Shown: piece after piece, positions 45,373 through 59,900 of the stretch
Layout: each line of letters begins with the position of its first letter
How positions within the stretch are numbered: the stretch's first letter is position 1
Assembly (NCBI RefSeq): GCF_016808095.1
Contig: NC_068975.1
Span: 23,319,501 to 23,383,500, forward strand
DNA from: Vigna angularis
Taxonomy: Eukaryota; Streptophyta; Magnoliopsida; Fabales; Fabaceae
DNA length: 64,000 nucleotides
Reading direction: 5' to 3'
Notes under the pieces: model-generated
What the model was told of the DNA's origin: nothing
Seen by the model: only the letters and a program-made list of their open reading frames with translations
The model's database searches: none
Position numbers and translations under genes: made by a program

Positions 45373-47537
45373 CACTTTTAATCTGGTTTAAACTTATTTT
45401 ATTTAAAGTTTAAATGAATAAATTCAATTTAAATCGTTTTTAAAAAATTGATTCTTTTCAATCTAATTTGACTCAAATTTGTGATAATCAGATTAGTTTT
45501 CTCTTTAAAACTTATTTTGACATTTCTAAAATAATTTATTTATCAACCAGGCATAATTTAGTTTCTTTAATAAACTCATGTTAGTATTAGACCCCTCTTT
45601 TTACATTTTAGCAATCAAAGATGATATAATTTGTACCTAAATTTGTTTAATATATTTTGAGATGTTAGTTCCATGAAAGAAGCCATAGCTAAGGACCTAA
45701 ATCATGCTAGCCAGAAAAAAATGATATGTTTTTTATTTAGTTTTATTATTATTAAAAGAGAAGAAGCTGAGGAAGAAAGATTCTGACATATAATTGAAGA
45801 TTCAGGTAAAGAAAAAGGGAGATTGAGTGTGACTAAAGGAAAAGTAATAGTGCAATGAACTTACATTGCAAAAGAAACAATGTTGACACACTTTTGTTTC
45901 GACAAACATTACTACAAAACATAAACTCTTTTCTTATGTTCTCCACATCAATTTTCTTTTTTCCATTTATGTTTCTGTCTTGTTCATTCAACAATATAAA
46001 ACTGCCAAACAAAAAATAAAAGTAAAGAAAATAAGGTTTCTTTTAACAAACACATATAATAATTACATGTACACAACTATTAATATTTTTGTAACTTGTT
46101 ATAGTTTAATGTAACTACATTTTGTTAAATAAGAAAAAAGTATTTCGATAAACTGGAGTTGTATTTAAAAATGATTAGTATATTTTAATAACTTCTTTTA
46201 ATAAAATTCATATCTTAAGCTTAAGACCTTAATTACGATTATGTACTGGAGATGCATACATATGTTTGACCTTAATTACGATTATTGTGCTTGAATAATG
46301 AAGACGAAATATTGGTGATTTTGATTAAAAAAATTGCATCTCAATGCATAAGTTCATCTCAATATTCCAAAACTACCCCTTATCCATGAAGCTTTTTTTT
46401 TCGTGAAAAGAGGGTGAAAGAGGTAATTGGCTAGCCTTTGTTTTGGACACGATGGTTGGTCGGAGATAAGAAGCTATCACAGTATGTTCTTATTGTAAAA
46501 GTATTTTATTTTATAGTGGAAATTTGTTAAAAAGTTAATTTATATTTGTAATTTTTAAATTTTGATGTGAAATTAGAACTTTTTTTTTAATTTTAATATA
46601 TTTTGATTTTTAAATTTAAAAAATTATTAAATACAATCAGTTTAATTTAATTTTAATTTAATGATTATATTATATAATATTTTACGTTAGTATTTCAGTT
46701 AAAATATATCAAATAATATACATATTTTAAATGTCAAAAATATAATTTTATATATAAAAAATTACTTAATTGAATTAAGAAAATTAAATTAATATATTTT
46801 TAAAATTTAAAAACTAAATTATATTAAAGTTTCAAAAATAAACTGTATTAAAATTTAAGATATGAATAAATTTTAATTTTATATCAAAATTTAAAAATTA
46901 AAAATATATTTTATGATGGATGAACACAACACTCAAGATCCAATAGATAATACTTCTATGTTTCTCGTATGTTTATGGCTCTCTAATATAACTTTATAAA
47001 AATTATTTTATTTTTTACTATTGATTCGTTTACTAATTCTGTTAAGATAATAGTTAACAACATCTTGTCATTAATTATTTAAATACGGAAAGTATGAGTA
47101 AGTTGTCATTACATTAGTGGCCAAAGGACTAATCTCACTATCTCTGTGGGGTTTACATTAAGACTCTAATGCTTCAAAAGTAATAATCATGACTTAATAA
47201 TCTTGATTAATATGTTAGCACCATCATTTATATATACCTCACCTTATAGGCTTGTTTAGATCCACCAAATTAAATTTCTTAATTTCGTTCATTTTAAATA
47301 AAAAAAAACGTTGCATCTTTATATTATAAAACAATAATTTTATTATAAAATAAATTTGTTAATAATCTTCAAATTTAGTAAATAAATAAAATTTATAATT
47401 TTTTTTATACTTTATTATAATAAAAAAATTATTGATAAAATTTATCAATAAAAAGTTATTAAAAACTTCATAAGTTGTTTTTATGACATTAAAATTTGTA
47501 ATTTATGATTTATTTATAGAAAACCACCGTTGTCTCC

Positions 47538-47594
<57 letters not shown>

Positions 47595-48900
47595 TATTTT
47601 TCAGGAAACTTGTTTAAAAAAATTATTCTAACTAAGACTAATTATGAAAGTAATTAATTATATACAATTTTTCGATATAATCTAATTTTTTGGATTATGA
47701 TGCAATTTCTTTTCCATTCTTTATTTTCATTGAATATTTATGTGACTGAAATGTGCAAGAAAGTTATCATGGAGACAGAAACTTTATCATAAGAATATAA
47801 GTAAATCTAGAAGACAATTTCTTCCTTGAAAGACAGATATTCTTCTTTAAACATCATTATGTTTTGAAGAACCCTATACACATGTAATCATTTCTTCCCT
47901 TCTAGTTCTTTCTTAGAGAGAACCTAACCACATGTTATATATTCTTTCATGTTTAATCAGATAAAAAAACTAACAGAATATTCGTTACAACCTTAGATTT
48001 CTTTCCCAGTTTTACTATGATTTGTTAACTAATTTCTTTTTATGTTTATGACAACATAAGATGACAAAAAAGAACATACATAAAGATAAAATCTAAGATG
48101 ACTATTGAATAGATATGCAAATCTACCAATCATAGATGCGATTTTGAAGTTCACTTTTCTAAGGGGGTGGGAACTCGTATATTATACTTGCGATTACAAA
48201 TGTCTGATAACATTTTTTTTTCAATTATACTAATAAAAGTAAATACAAAATCGTTCTTCCAAGAAAATTTAATTACATAATCTAATTAAACTCATTTATC
48301 AAAATCAATTTAATAATAATTGTGGAATTCATAGTGATAAAATAATATTAAAATAATAAACTTTAAATTAAGATTAAAAGTTTAAAGAAAGCTTCACTGA
48401 AATTGGGTTCTGAATCACGTTAGAGTAACATCTTGAACAATATTTCATATGTTCAATCATTCATATTCAATTCCTTAAATCAAGTTCTAAATATATATGT
48501 TAAATTATTAATTCTTTAAACAACTTAACATATAATTTACATTAAAATCTGATGCTTACGAATGACCAGAAGAAAATGCGTTATTGCTAACATTGTTCCT
48601 TTTGGTTGCTCTTACTTATGTCCACATTTAAATTTACTTTTCAGTAAACATTAACATTTAAAAATTCATTATATTTTTATAAAATGACAAGAAAAGTAAG
48701 AAGAGCATTTGAACACAAGATATTGATTAGAAAGATTACATCAAAACGAATTCAATACATCCAATTCTAATGAAATAGAGTTCTAGATACTCCTAGTCAT
48801 CTAGAATGTACACATTTGAATCAATTCCTTGACGAAAATGGTGTCTTGAAGTAGTTTCCTGGAGTTCCTCAGATGTTTTCGTATTTTGTTTTGTCAGAAG
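45373..48900. other. AT-rich intergenic region with a TA microsatellite
   Basis: A (TA)n tract lies at about 47541-47590. No gene or clear element is seen. Confidence 0.5.
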
Positions 48901-48954
48901 TTATTCCTTTTCTGTCTTTCTTGAACTAAAAGCCAATTCAAACTTAATTAATTC

Positions 48955-50305
48955 GCTCAGTGTACAGCTAAGCATTCGTTGAGCGAAAACTCAACTACTT
49001 ATCCATTAATTGATGCAATTCGCTCAAGGAGTTGTCATGGTGAGTTGAGCGAAAATTCTTCCTTGTAGTTGAGCAAATGATGATTGACTTAGCGAGAAAT
49101 TGCGAACAGTACTCCAATGTATAAATTCCTGTACAAATGACTACACAACTTTCCTACTTACTATTACAACTTTTCTATGAGGAAAACACATTGTTTCATG
49201 AATAAACACAACTTTGAGATAATTAATAAGTATGAAAACAAGTATTTTTCACATTATCAACTCCCCTAAACTTGAATTATTTCATGTCCTCATGAAATCA
49301 CAACACATACAACACAATAGATATCTGACATTTTTTATAAAACGATTTTGCACACCAGAAAGAGCTATATGCATTCCCAAAGATTTCAAACAAGTATGAC
49401 ATGACACATTTATCACTCAAAAGTTCACATGTTCATAGAATATGAACGACCAGATCAAAGATTCAACATTACTCACCAATTTAGTGTTTGTCCTCACATG
49501 TTTATCAATAAATTTGTCATAGAATTTCATCATCTTTTGCAAATCATCTAGTTCACACACTTCACACACCATTGGTTAAGTCAAAAGGTATTTTTAGGGT
49601 TAAACTTGGCTTGGCTAAGATAATCATAGTTTTTCCTGAATCCAAAATCATCACTCAAGAAGAGAAAACAAATACATGCTTCAATTCTCAATTCAATCAT
49701 CAAATTCCAATGTATATCACTCATTTCATACTATATTCTTTCACAATTCAACCTTCTCTTTTAATTTATGCACCATTTTGATCAACACAAAATATTTTTG
49801 TTTTTTGCTTTTGTTTTTATTTATTAAACATCTTTTCTTTCCCCAAACTTGAATTCCATCACACCCTCATTCAAAGCATCGTATATCTTTTCCCAAACAA
49901 CGTCTTGATGTCTTGAAGCAGTCTCTATCAAGTTCCGTAAATTTTCTCTTCCTTTTCTAACCAGAACCCCCTCACTTTCTTTCTTGACTAAATAACCACT
50001 CCCTGAAATACATAATTCGTTGAGCGAACAAGTATTCATTCGTTAAGCGAAAACTCAAATATTCCTCTATTAACTAATCTCACTCGTTGAGCAAACCACT
50101 ATGCTCGTTGAGCGAATCATCACTGGTTGAGCAAGAAAATGTTGACAAATCCTTCAATGATGTAACAATTTCCTATACAATGTGATAACACAACTTTCTT
50201 AACAACTATTACATTTTTCTATGCGGAAACACATAACTCATGAATAATTAAAATTTTAAGAGTATTAATAAGCATGAATAATAAATATTTTTCACACTTA
50301 TCAAC
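48955..50305. repeat. pair of related direct repeats flanking a decayed repeat unit
   Basis: About 48955-49260 and 50020-50305 share the same series of words: ATTCGTTGAGCGAAAACTC, TTGAGCRAA repeats, CAATGATGTA/CAATGTATAA, ACACAACTTTC, CTATTACAACTTTTCTATG, GGAAACACAT, CATGAATAA, AATAAGTATGAA and TATTTTTCACA. Between them (49260-50020) is CTCCCCTAAACTTG-type sequence. The small minus-strand frame at 49824-50039 has no recognisable domain. This could be a degenerate retroelement or two copies of one smaller repeat. Confidence 0.65.
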
Positions 50306-50439
50306 CGATATAAGCAAGATGTCTTAAAACTTATGTTGGGGACAGAAGAACTAAATATTACCCTTATTCATGAATGATGTAAGCCTCTGAATCATTCTTT
50401 ATATTTAATTGATTTCTTTATTTACTTATCAAATAAATG

Positions 50440-50603
50440 TTGTGTTCAAATATATGTTTGGTGTCAGTAATAATACATGGTTGAATGATGTATATGGGTT
50501 CATAGACCCCAAACTCACTCATGAAAACAATAAGTTTGATAACATTCAAGCATACGTCACCAAATGCTTTGAACAAAGGAAGAAAAAATATTCTGTCCCT
50601 TAA
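50440..50603 (+). pseudogene. possible Ulp1-protease-like fragment from a transposon
   Basis: The frame GVSNNTWLNDVYGFIDPKLTH..NIQAYVTKCFEQRKKKY ends in a stop at 50603. WLN(D/E)xYGF..P followed by a predicted helix and KxY resembles the start of Ulp1-like protease domains that ride in plant MULE and CACTA transposons. The catalytic His, Asp and Cys region is absent, so it is a stub. The match is from memory and weak. Confidence 0.35.
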
Positions 50604-50609
50604 ATTGTT

Positions 50610-52708
50610 GCGTGAATGTAGTTTGTTGACTTGTAATTATAATCTGTCATTTTGAGATATAACAACTAGTTGAAAAACAGTAATAATTGCATTAAATTAA
50701 ATACTTGATAAGTTTATTAAACACTTAAATATAACTTGTGCAAAATACATGTATAATAATATTTAACATATTTACTTGTTGTAAGGATAAATCATATTGT
50801 TGTTGGATGTGATAAATATAATGTGTGGGTTTTGTTTGATTTTTGTGTTGGTTTAATACGTGAATAGAAAAAAAAAATCATTTATAAGAAGTGTCTGCAT
50901 TAGACTTTTGTATGACTGGAACTGAAGTATAAAGAAATATTAAGTTTTAATTCTAGTAATAATTGAAATTTAATATTTTTTTGATTAAAAATATTATTTA
51001 ATTTTAAGAATATTAGATTCGAATTTTATAATAATTGAAACCTAATAACTTTTATGATTTAAAAATATTATTTAATTTTAAAAGTATTAAGTCTCTATTT
51101 TAATAATAATCAAAGTCTAATATTTTTAAAATTAAATAATTTTTTAATTTTTTTTTAAATCAACGAGAGATTAAGTTTTGGTTATTTTGAAAACCATAAC
51201 CAAATTGTTTCTTTCCATTATTTATTTATGATTTGATATTTCAATTTTTCCATAACTAAAATATAACGTAAAACTTTATTTTTGTTCATGATCAAAACTA
51301 AAAATAACCTTTTTTTTTAACTTATCTAAATATCCTTTTTATTGTTAAACCGAACTATAATATCCAGTGAAATGTAGGAGGAATATAAAAATTGTTGCCC
51401 AACTATGGAAAGTACTTCCAAAACTTATTTCCACCTCCTATTAGGGTTATGATGACGGTGGCTACTTCATCATCATCATATATAATATTATTCTTTTGTT
51501 TTTAAAATAATTAAAATAAACTTTTATGATGAAAAGCAATTTTGAAATAAGTTATATATAACCTTCTGTAAACGCCAATATCACATTGCTTCCACTCTTT
51601 TTCTTTTTCTAATATTAGAAGTCCCACACTGGATACTTTATTTCCGTAAAACCTCTTTCATTTTTACATAAATCAGAAATCATTGACTGTCGAATAAGTA
51701 TTATTATTATCATTACTAATAATAATAAAGAAATGTTTGAAGTATTACACAAATAAATGCAATTATTTAAATCTTGAAAGATAATTTTTTCTTCTCAGAT
51801 CGTGGGCAATTGAAGTTCAATTTTAAATAGAAAAAAAATTATTTTGATCACATTTGAGTTGAGTTTGAATATAATCTTTATTGATAAGTGTATTCCAATT
51901 AAAATTTAACTGTACAGTACTAATATATTTCATCAAATTATTAATACAAACATTTTATTTAAGATTACAGACAAAATTTTAATTTTATTAGTTGTTATAA
52001 AAATCTTCTATATTAATATATAAAAAGAAGATCATGTAAACATTATTTATAAGCATACTAATATTTCTTTCAACAGTACAATAACATATTACAATAAATT
52101 CATAATAATTAAAAACATATATAAGTTTATTATGTGAATAATTTGAAGCATAAAAAAAAACTTGAAACCCTCATGAGAAAAATATTCTTAACATTCAAAT
52201 AGATTCAAATTTTGAAAGATTGATGCAAGTGTTCTACATCTCGTGAACTTCTCTGCCAATAGTTTTGTTAGCATGCATGCCAAAAAAAACCCAATAATCA
52301 ACCGAAACCAGAAAGCACGAGCAGCCAATAAGTGACATTAACCGAACTTTTATCATCAATGAGCAATGTCATCTTTCTGCAACTATATTTATATATGATA
52401 GTTATGTCAAAGAGAATCTTCCACAACTTCAACTATTTTTCTTTCAAAGAAAAATAAAATATTACCCTTACATCTGTAAAAAACTCATTTATTCTTATAT
52501 CAAAATCCTCTTTATTTTTGTGGTTATAAATGAGGCCATTTATTTGTGTTTGTTTGGCCAATGGCATGAAGGATGTTGTTGATAAAGCTTGTGAAGTTGT
52601 ATCTTGTAAAAAAAGTTATTTTTATTTTACTGATTATATTTTAAGATAAATATTTTATTGTTAAATAATGATTAATTAAACATTCCATTCACCTTTATGT
52701 TATAAAAA

Positions 52709-52755
<47 letters not shown>

Positions 52756-54050
52756 CACTCTCTTAATTTTTAATTTATGTTAAAACTTCATAGAGTTGTG
52801 CTTATAACTAGGAATATTAGTCCTACAATAAAGAGTGAGTGACTATAACAAAAAAAAATGAATAAGCATTCTAATTTAATTTTATAACTTCAAGTTTACA
52901 GAACTGATTTTAATTTAAATCACTTTTAAAATAAAGTGGTTTATGTTTAAAAGATTTAAATGTTTTTTATAAGATTTAGTACAAAATATTAAATCAATGT
53001 GAAGTTATATAATTGTCCTATTTTATTATATTTTGATATGTTATTTTAAGCACACTAATTGTTGTCAGTTGAAGTTACTATAGAACTATTGTAATTATAC
53101 AAGTCTTACAATTTATTTAATATATCTTCATTTACTTACATTTTAATAGTTTTTACTAAGTAACAAGAACATTTTAAATAAATATGTTAAACATTTATTA
53201 TCATCATTCCTAAAATATATTTAAAAGATGAAAGGATTGTAATTTGTAGTAGGGAACGGAGGTGATACGGTGGACCATGGTTCCCCTAATTTTTAAAATA
53301 TATTTAAATCATTTTAAAAAGTACTTTCCCCCATAAATACATATAATAAAAAACTTTATTCGTGTAAGTTAATTTTTTCTTACACACTATTTTTGTGCAA
53401 GGCGGGTTTTTTACGAATTCAAATCTAATTTTGTCCAAGTTATGCAAACTCTTATCACTCACTAAGCAACATAACAGAGATTATTCAAAATTATAAAAAT
53501 CAACATTAAAAAGAAATGATGTTTTAATCAATAAATATATTAATTTTTCTTAATAAGAATTGACACGTATATAGCCTATCTCTGTATCTTATCCTTTTAA
53601 GGAGAAACAAAATAAAAACATCAATAAGTATAATGATGAGGTAGCATTTTCAAAACATTCTCCTCAAGAAAAAAGAAGTCAAATGCGACATAAAAGACTT
53701 TCCAATACTCCTTTTATATCTTATTATTTTATATTCCAATCCTTATGAGTTATTTTTCTCTGTAGCTCATGTCTTTTTATGAGAAAAATACGTAGTCGGC
53801 AACGTACAAGGTTAAGAATACGTAGCAGAGATTAAAATATAGTTTATGCGATAACCTTTTTGGACAAAAGATATTAAAAAAAGAAAAGTTGTTTGGTCAC
53901 TAAATCAGCCACAAGACCATGTGGAACCATTAACCATGGCATGCTGCATTCACCAGTCTAATTTTGCTGCTACTTTCTCATTTCTAGTGCAAAAGTAAGA
54001 ACCCTTTTACCTTTTTCAAAAATCTTCACATTTCAATTGCCACGTTCCTT
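50610..54050. other. AT-rich intergenic region upstream of MIR390
   Basis: No protein-coding gene is seen. A TA microsatellite lies at about 52714-52746. The right end is the presumed MIR390 promoter. Confidence 0.5.
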
Positions 54051-54060
54051 CTTTCTCTCC

Positions 54061-54067
54061 TATAAAT
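54061..54067 (+). promoter_or_regulatory. TATA box of MIR390
   Basis: TATAAAT follows a pyrimidine-rich tract (TTCTTTCTCTCC) and lies 128 bp upstream of the mature miR390. Transcription would start near 54090-54100 and place the hairpin about 75 nt into the primary transcript, typical for plant MIR genes. Confidence 0.7.
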
Positions 54068-54164
54068 TCCCCTCTCCACCCTTCATTCTACCTCCTCAAA
54101 CATCATCACCTTCTTTTCTTCCATTTCATCCTCTCCAAGAATTTCTCACTCTTCCTTGCGTAGC

Positions 54165-54285
54165 CGACAGAGTACTGAAGAATCTGTAAAGCTCAGGAGG
54201 GATAGCGCCATGATTTTTCACATCATCGTGTTCTTTGGCGCTGTCTATCCTGAGTTTCATGGCTTCTTCTTACTGTATATACATC
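54165..54285 (+). ncRNA. MIR390: MIR390 precursor (triggers TAS3 tasiRNA)
   Basis: The mature 21-nt miR390 (5' arm) is at 54189-54209, from AAGCTCAGGAGG to GATAGCGCC, identical to the conserved plant sequence as I know it. The star strand is at 54239-54259 (CGCTGTCTATCCTGAGTTTC plus A) and pairs with it with 2-nt 3' overhangs. The terminal loop is about 29 nt (54210-54238). The lower stem continues (ACAGAGTACTGAAGAA with TTCTTCTTACTGT). miR390 acts in AGO7 to cut TAS3 transcripts, yielding tasiR-ARFs that repress ARF2/3/4 in leaf, root and flower development. The pri-miRNA's 3' end and introns are not defined here. Confidence 0.97.
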
Positions 54286-54789
54286 TTCAAAGATGCATGT
54301 TCTTGCAAGAGAAGACTCACTGAAAACTATTCTCTATATATGCTTCTTTCTTCCTCACTCTCTTTCTGAATGTTACTTGATTTGTAGGTTCTGATCATGG
54401 CGGTTCTGAAGTCAAGATCTTCAAAGATATGATGACGATTGGGAGTGTACGATTTTTTCCTTAACCACCTCTTTTCTTTTTATGTATTTTGACTCGACTT
54501 TTATCTCCTGCAAAGGTTTTTTTTTTTTTTTATTATTCCTCCCATCTCAGGTTTTGTAACTTCATGCATGTTGTTTCTTTGTTTTTCCTACTTAATTTCC
54601 TTTGTTTTTGATCTATTTAGTTCAAAACAAATGGTTTGTACTTTTTAGTTGTTTGTGTTTGTCGTTTGATGTTTTGGCTTTGTTTTGTTTTCTTTCATTG
54701 CCTGAACTTTTTCAAAAGCTTGCCTCGTTTTCTCGTGCTGTGGAAGAACTCTTTTGCAGAAAAGAATTTGCTAATTATCTGCACTAAAT

Positions 54790-55444
54790 TCTCTTACGTT
54801 GTTGTATGCATCTTAAAGACAGATTGAAGTTCTTCAAGCAGAATTTGCTGCATGGTTTTAAACTGCCATCAGGAGTTGAAGTTCAATTTTTTAGATTTTA
54901 ACAACTTTTTTTTTTGCATAGCCGTTCTGTTAATGCTCACAATTTCTTGTCAGATGTGCTTTTTTCAAGGAAAAAGAAGGGCTTCTGCCAAATGGACATC
55001 AAAATCTGCATATTGGCCTGGAGATCTATCAAGTGATGCAAATTCTTTTGAGAAATTGTATGCTACCCTTGAAAATTTAAGGGATTTTGGATTGTTATTG
55101 AGAAAAATGTTTTCTTTTTCCTTTTCTTCTCTACCTCTCTCTCTCTATATATATATCTCTTTGCTGCTGTGCCAACTTATTTAATTATTCATCTGTAACA
55201 AAATCCTTCAATTTCTTTAAGGTTTAGTTAGAGCGTTTCAAACTTCTCTTGATACACTGTGGGAAAAACTTGCAGACAATACCATCACAGGATTCAAAAC
55301 ATTGGGACATTGGGATATTGCAGTCAAAATTATAATTGCAGATAATATTTAAAAATGTTGAATATTATAACAAACTATTTTTATTTTTTCCTGATTCTAT
55401 ATTTATATCATAGTTTCACAGTACTCCTACTATGCAGTAATACA

Positions 55445-55480
<36 letters not shown>

Positions 55481-56905
55481 TATTAGCTTGGATGGCATTA
55501 ATTGTATGAGGCCTGTTCAGTGATCTAGAATTTGTAGGCTTTTCTTCAGAAGGACCTATTCTGCTACAAAGTTCGTAACGCATATTTTGAAGGCAGTTAC
55601 TCTCTGAAGCTTGACCTGTTGACTGATAAGTATTATACACAAGAAAGATACGAGCTGTTCTGAACAGCAGAGAAGAAGGGTCTGAATTATTGCTTTTGAA
55701 TTATTTTATTTATATTTTTCCTGTGAAAAGGGTTATTGAAGAGTAATGAGTTAGTTCGATTTTTAATGGCGAGTTCTGAGGGTAGCAGTCTTTCTCTTTC
55801 TGGCCTAAAGCCAAACCCTAGTATGTGTTTTTTTTTTTGTTTTTTTTTTTACCTTGGAACTAGAAAGCTATGTGTCTAGGGTTTCTATGAAATTCAACTG
55901 CAACTTCTGCACAAACTTTTGCATCAATTATAAATTACACTGTTGATGTTGACTTGTTTTGCAACTTGGTTCAGGCCTTCGGTCTCATCACTCTCTTTTC
56001 TGCTACATAATTAACATTTTCATAATCTTCATCATTAAATTTCCACTAAAAGTAAACTTACAAGAACAACAACCACTTACCCTTCAATCTCCTACGTCCA
56101 TCCATATAATTCCTGCCAACAAACTTTAATTTCAGATCATTTTTTCAGATCTAAAAGCTAACCTATTATGGTTTTCAAAGTGATCAAAATACTTTATAAA
56201 CAGTTGAATAGTGGAATTCAATCCGTATTTATAAATACTAGAACATACAAATAATTTTAAATATATCAATGAAACATTTGATTATTTATTTAACGCAAAT
56301 AAGATTTTTATTCATATACAAGTTATATATGATTTCATAAAAAACAAATAAAAAAAATTCTTGTGTAATATGATATGCAAGAAGAAAACAAATTAAAGAA
56401 AAAAAAAATACGAACATCAATAGAATATTTTACTGTGCAAGTATCTAAAGTGTACGAAGACTATATTTTATATTTTAAAATTTATTAAAAAAATTGATAT
56501 TTGAGTTTTTCTTCCATCTCTCTGTCTCTCTCTATATATATCATTAAATTTATTTTGAGGTGATAACTACATAATAAAATATGTGTAAATAGCTTGTTTA
56601 CAAGGATAAAAAGTATTTTGGAAATTATAAAATGAATTTAACCAAAATTGAATCATCATTAACATGCTTAATTAAGAAAATTTTGTCTACAATATTAACC
56701 TTATATCTTACAGTTAATCATGAAGCAAAAAGATGAGCCATTCAATTCATTCTTTTTCAGTCACTGTAAATATGTTCTAATGTTCTTTCTATTCTTAATC
56801 AATCTTTTCACTCCTAAATCATTCCTTTCTAATAATTCAGTTCATGCAACTTGAGTTCCCATAGACGATGATGCTATGTTTGACCTTCTCATAGGCCAAT
56901 CTTTC

Positions 56906-56987
<82 letters not shown>

Positions 56988-59900
56988 AAGACATTTTAAT
57001 ATTACTCATTGAAACAATTCATACATCACATTTTACTTCTCAAAAATTATTCAACACATACACATAAATACAAAATCTAAAAATGTTAATTCATAATTCA
57101 ATTATTTGTATTCATCGTTAACCCATTTCCACCTAGTGAAGGTAGCACAGAGGTCCACTAGAACATAAGTTCCACTTTGTGCCCATTATGGTGCTTTTGC
57201 CGCACATCGCCTCTCATGGACACAACCGTGTCAATGGGCACCCAACTAATTTACCGTAACAGATTATCTAATTTGCTTATACAGACAAATATATCTTTTT
57301 CTTAGTTCAAAAATAGCATTATTTTGTTTAAAATAAACTTTAGATAGGAAAAATTGGACAATCTTGCTATAATTAATCAATTTTACATATAACCAATTTC
57401 AATTTCTCGTTATAGCTCCGTTCATTAAAAAATTCCAAATTTTACATAACTAAACTAGTTTCTTTTACCTTAATTATGAGTTTTTATCACAAAGAGTTCT
57501 ATTATCCCTTAAAACCTATACTCGTATATGATTTAATATCTACATGTAGAAAATCCATATCAACAAGTCCTTCAATGACACATGTAAGCTCAACAACTTC
57601 CAACCCCACATGATTTCTGATGAAGGATGAGTTTTGCTTTCTAAAGAAATTACAGAGAAAATGTTTACAAAAATTATAGAAAGATAAATTCTTATAAAAT
57701 GAAATGAAATTAATAGAGAATTATATTTATATGACTTTTTAAATAATATAAGAATATAGTGTTATTGTTTAAAAAATCACTTCTACACCTAGTTATTTTT
57801 CAGTTCCTCAGACTATTTATTGTTATGACTTGTATTTCTTTGTAATGAATTTCTTCTTAATCATGTTTAGGGACATAATGTGAAACAAAAAATTAAAACA
57901 TTTTTAAAAGCACTAAACTGAGAGGAGTATTAATGAAGGTCATTTATAGCCATGCTTCATAAAGACATGGCTGAAAAATGTGATAATCAATTGAATTTAA
58001 AAATGAAAACTGCTAAAAATGCAGTAGTTTAATTAATTGGTTAACCAAAATATATAAATTGTTACAGTTTGTAATGATAAGTAAAAATCTTAATAAATAT
58101 CTATAAGTTATAATGTGAATAAATTTTGGAGGTTCTTTTCCAGGAATTTCCAACTGATTTGTGAAGATTGAAAGAAAAAATTGATGAAGTGATGGTGTGT
58201 TTTGGTAGTGTGCATCTAAGAAGATAGGTGAAGGTTTGGAAAAAACAGAGCATAGATGTGTCATTGAATTGAAGATGGTGATGTCTTTTTGTAAGAACAG
58301 CTAACTTATTAATTTGTGCATTGAAGTATGGGAGTGGGAAGGAGTGGCAGACCAGAATGATTGTGCTTGGTGAAAATTACTCATTTTCCACCATCAATGC
58401 CTCAAACTTTTAAACCTAATTAATACAATACACCATCCATTTTATTTAATTCCATTAACTCAAATCTCACTTATATCTATAAACACACTAACTTTTAACT
58501 TTAATTAGGGTTGGACATGTTCATATAGAAAATTATTGCTGTGATTTATTTAGATTCAAAGAGCCATTGCATTTTAATTTACTTTTAATAGTATCACTTT
58601 AAGATTTATTAAAAGGTAAGTTTTACTATTGCTCTAACTTATTTTTTTACAAAACTGATTTTTAAATTCACTCTATATTATATTTATTTATATATTAAAA
58701 ATTAAGTTCATAATAATATTTTTTTATAATTTTTTATTTTACTAAAGAAAAGAGTCATACTTTAATTAATATTTTATTTAATAATTAGTATTTTCGAGAG
58801 AAAACTATATTATTTTATTTTATAATTCAATGTTTTAAACTTTATATCATCTTAGCCGAAATCTTACAATATAAAAATCTTAACTTGACCACATATGTTA
58901 GATTAAATTATATAAATTATAACAAAAAACCCAATATTTATTAATGTACAACATTCAAGTAAAAGTAAATAATAATATAATTTATTTACATTTTGTTAGG
59001 TAGGACTGATAAATGTTAACTTGCATATATCAAGAAAAACAAAATGCAGTTTACTTATTTCTTTTAGTTAAATTTTTATTCAAAATGTTAGAACAATACG
59101 TATTATGCTATTTTTTAGATAAATATTTGTTTAGAAAAATGGTTAGAAATTTTAAGTATAAAGTTGATTTAGATTTTTTAATGACATGTATTTTAACTAT
59201 TTATTGATTTAATTAATGTTTTTAAATATATAACTATAAATATTTCACATGAAATTCAATAGCATGTATTTATCAAATGAAAAACTTTATACTAACCCTC
59301 CTCTATTTATTTATAGCTTCGTCTATGAATGATGCTAGGAGTTTGAAGCATAAGGAAACATTAGGCCATGAACTTATAGAAAATAAATAAATTTAAAATC
59401 TTATAAACTTAAATCAATTTATATACTTAATTGATCTTTTAATCGTTTTGTTATCTAAGTTTTCCAAAAAGGAGCACACAAATTGATTTAACTTACAGAA
59501 TCTTATAAAAAATTTATCCAAACAACCGTAAGATAATCATAAATTAATACTCGAAACTCTGTATATTTAATAAAATATTACAAATTAAATAATTAGTTGT
59601 CATAACATTTATTCAAAATATATGGAAAATAGCATATTAAATCAATTGACATTTCTTACTTTGAAAACAACAAATTAGAGAAACCAGCTACCCATAGTTA
59701 AAGTTCCTTTATAGAAGAAATAAGTTATTTTGAAAACCATCAATTTTTAAAAGTGTTTTCTTTATTTATTTTTTAAAAATAGAATCTACAAAAAGAATTA
59801 ATTTTTATTTTGAGAAGTTGTTTCAACATTAAAAGAAAAATTGTTTATAAAACTAAAATTTCTAAGTTAAAAAAATAGTCATTAAAATAGTTAGAAAGAA

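Noticed and set aside
49824..50039. 71-codon minus-strand frame rich in Glu and Lys
   Set aside because: It falls inside a degenerate repeat and shows no known domain, so it is not called as a gene.
54852..55184. 110-codon frame downstream of MIR390
   Set aside because: No recognisable domain. It runs into low-complexity Ser/Leu sequence, and may be part of the noncoding primary transcript.
56876..57067. Second Tyr-Ile-rich frame
   Set aside because: Again a translated (TA)n tract in intergenic DNA.
58013..58264. 83-codon minus-strand frame
   Set aside because: No start context, family motif or exon structure; it looks like a chance frame.
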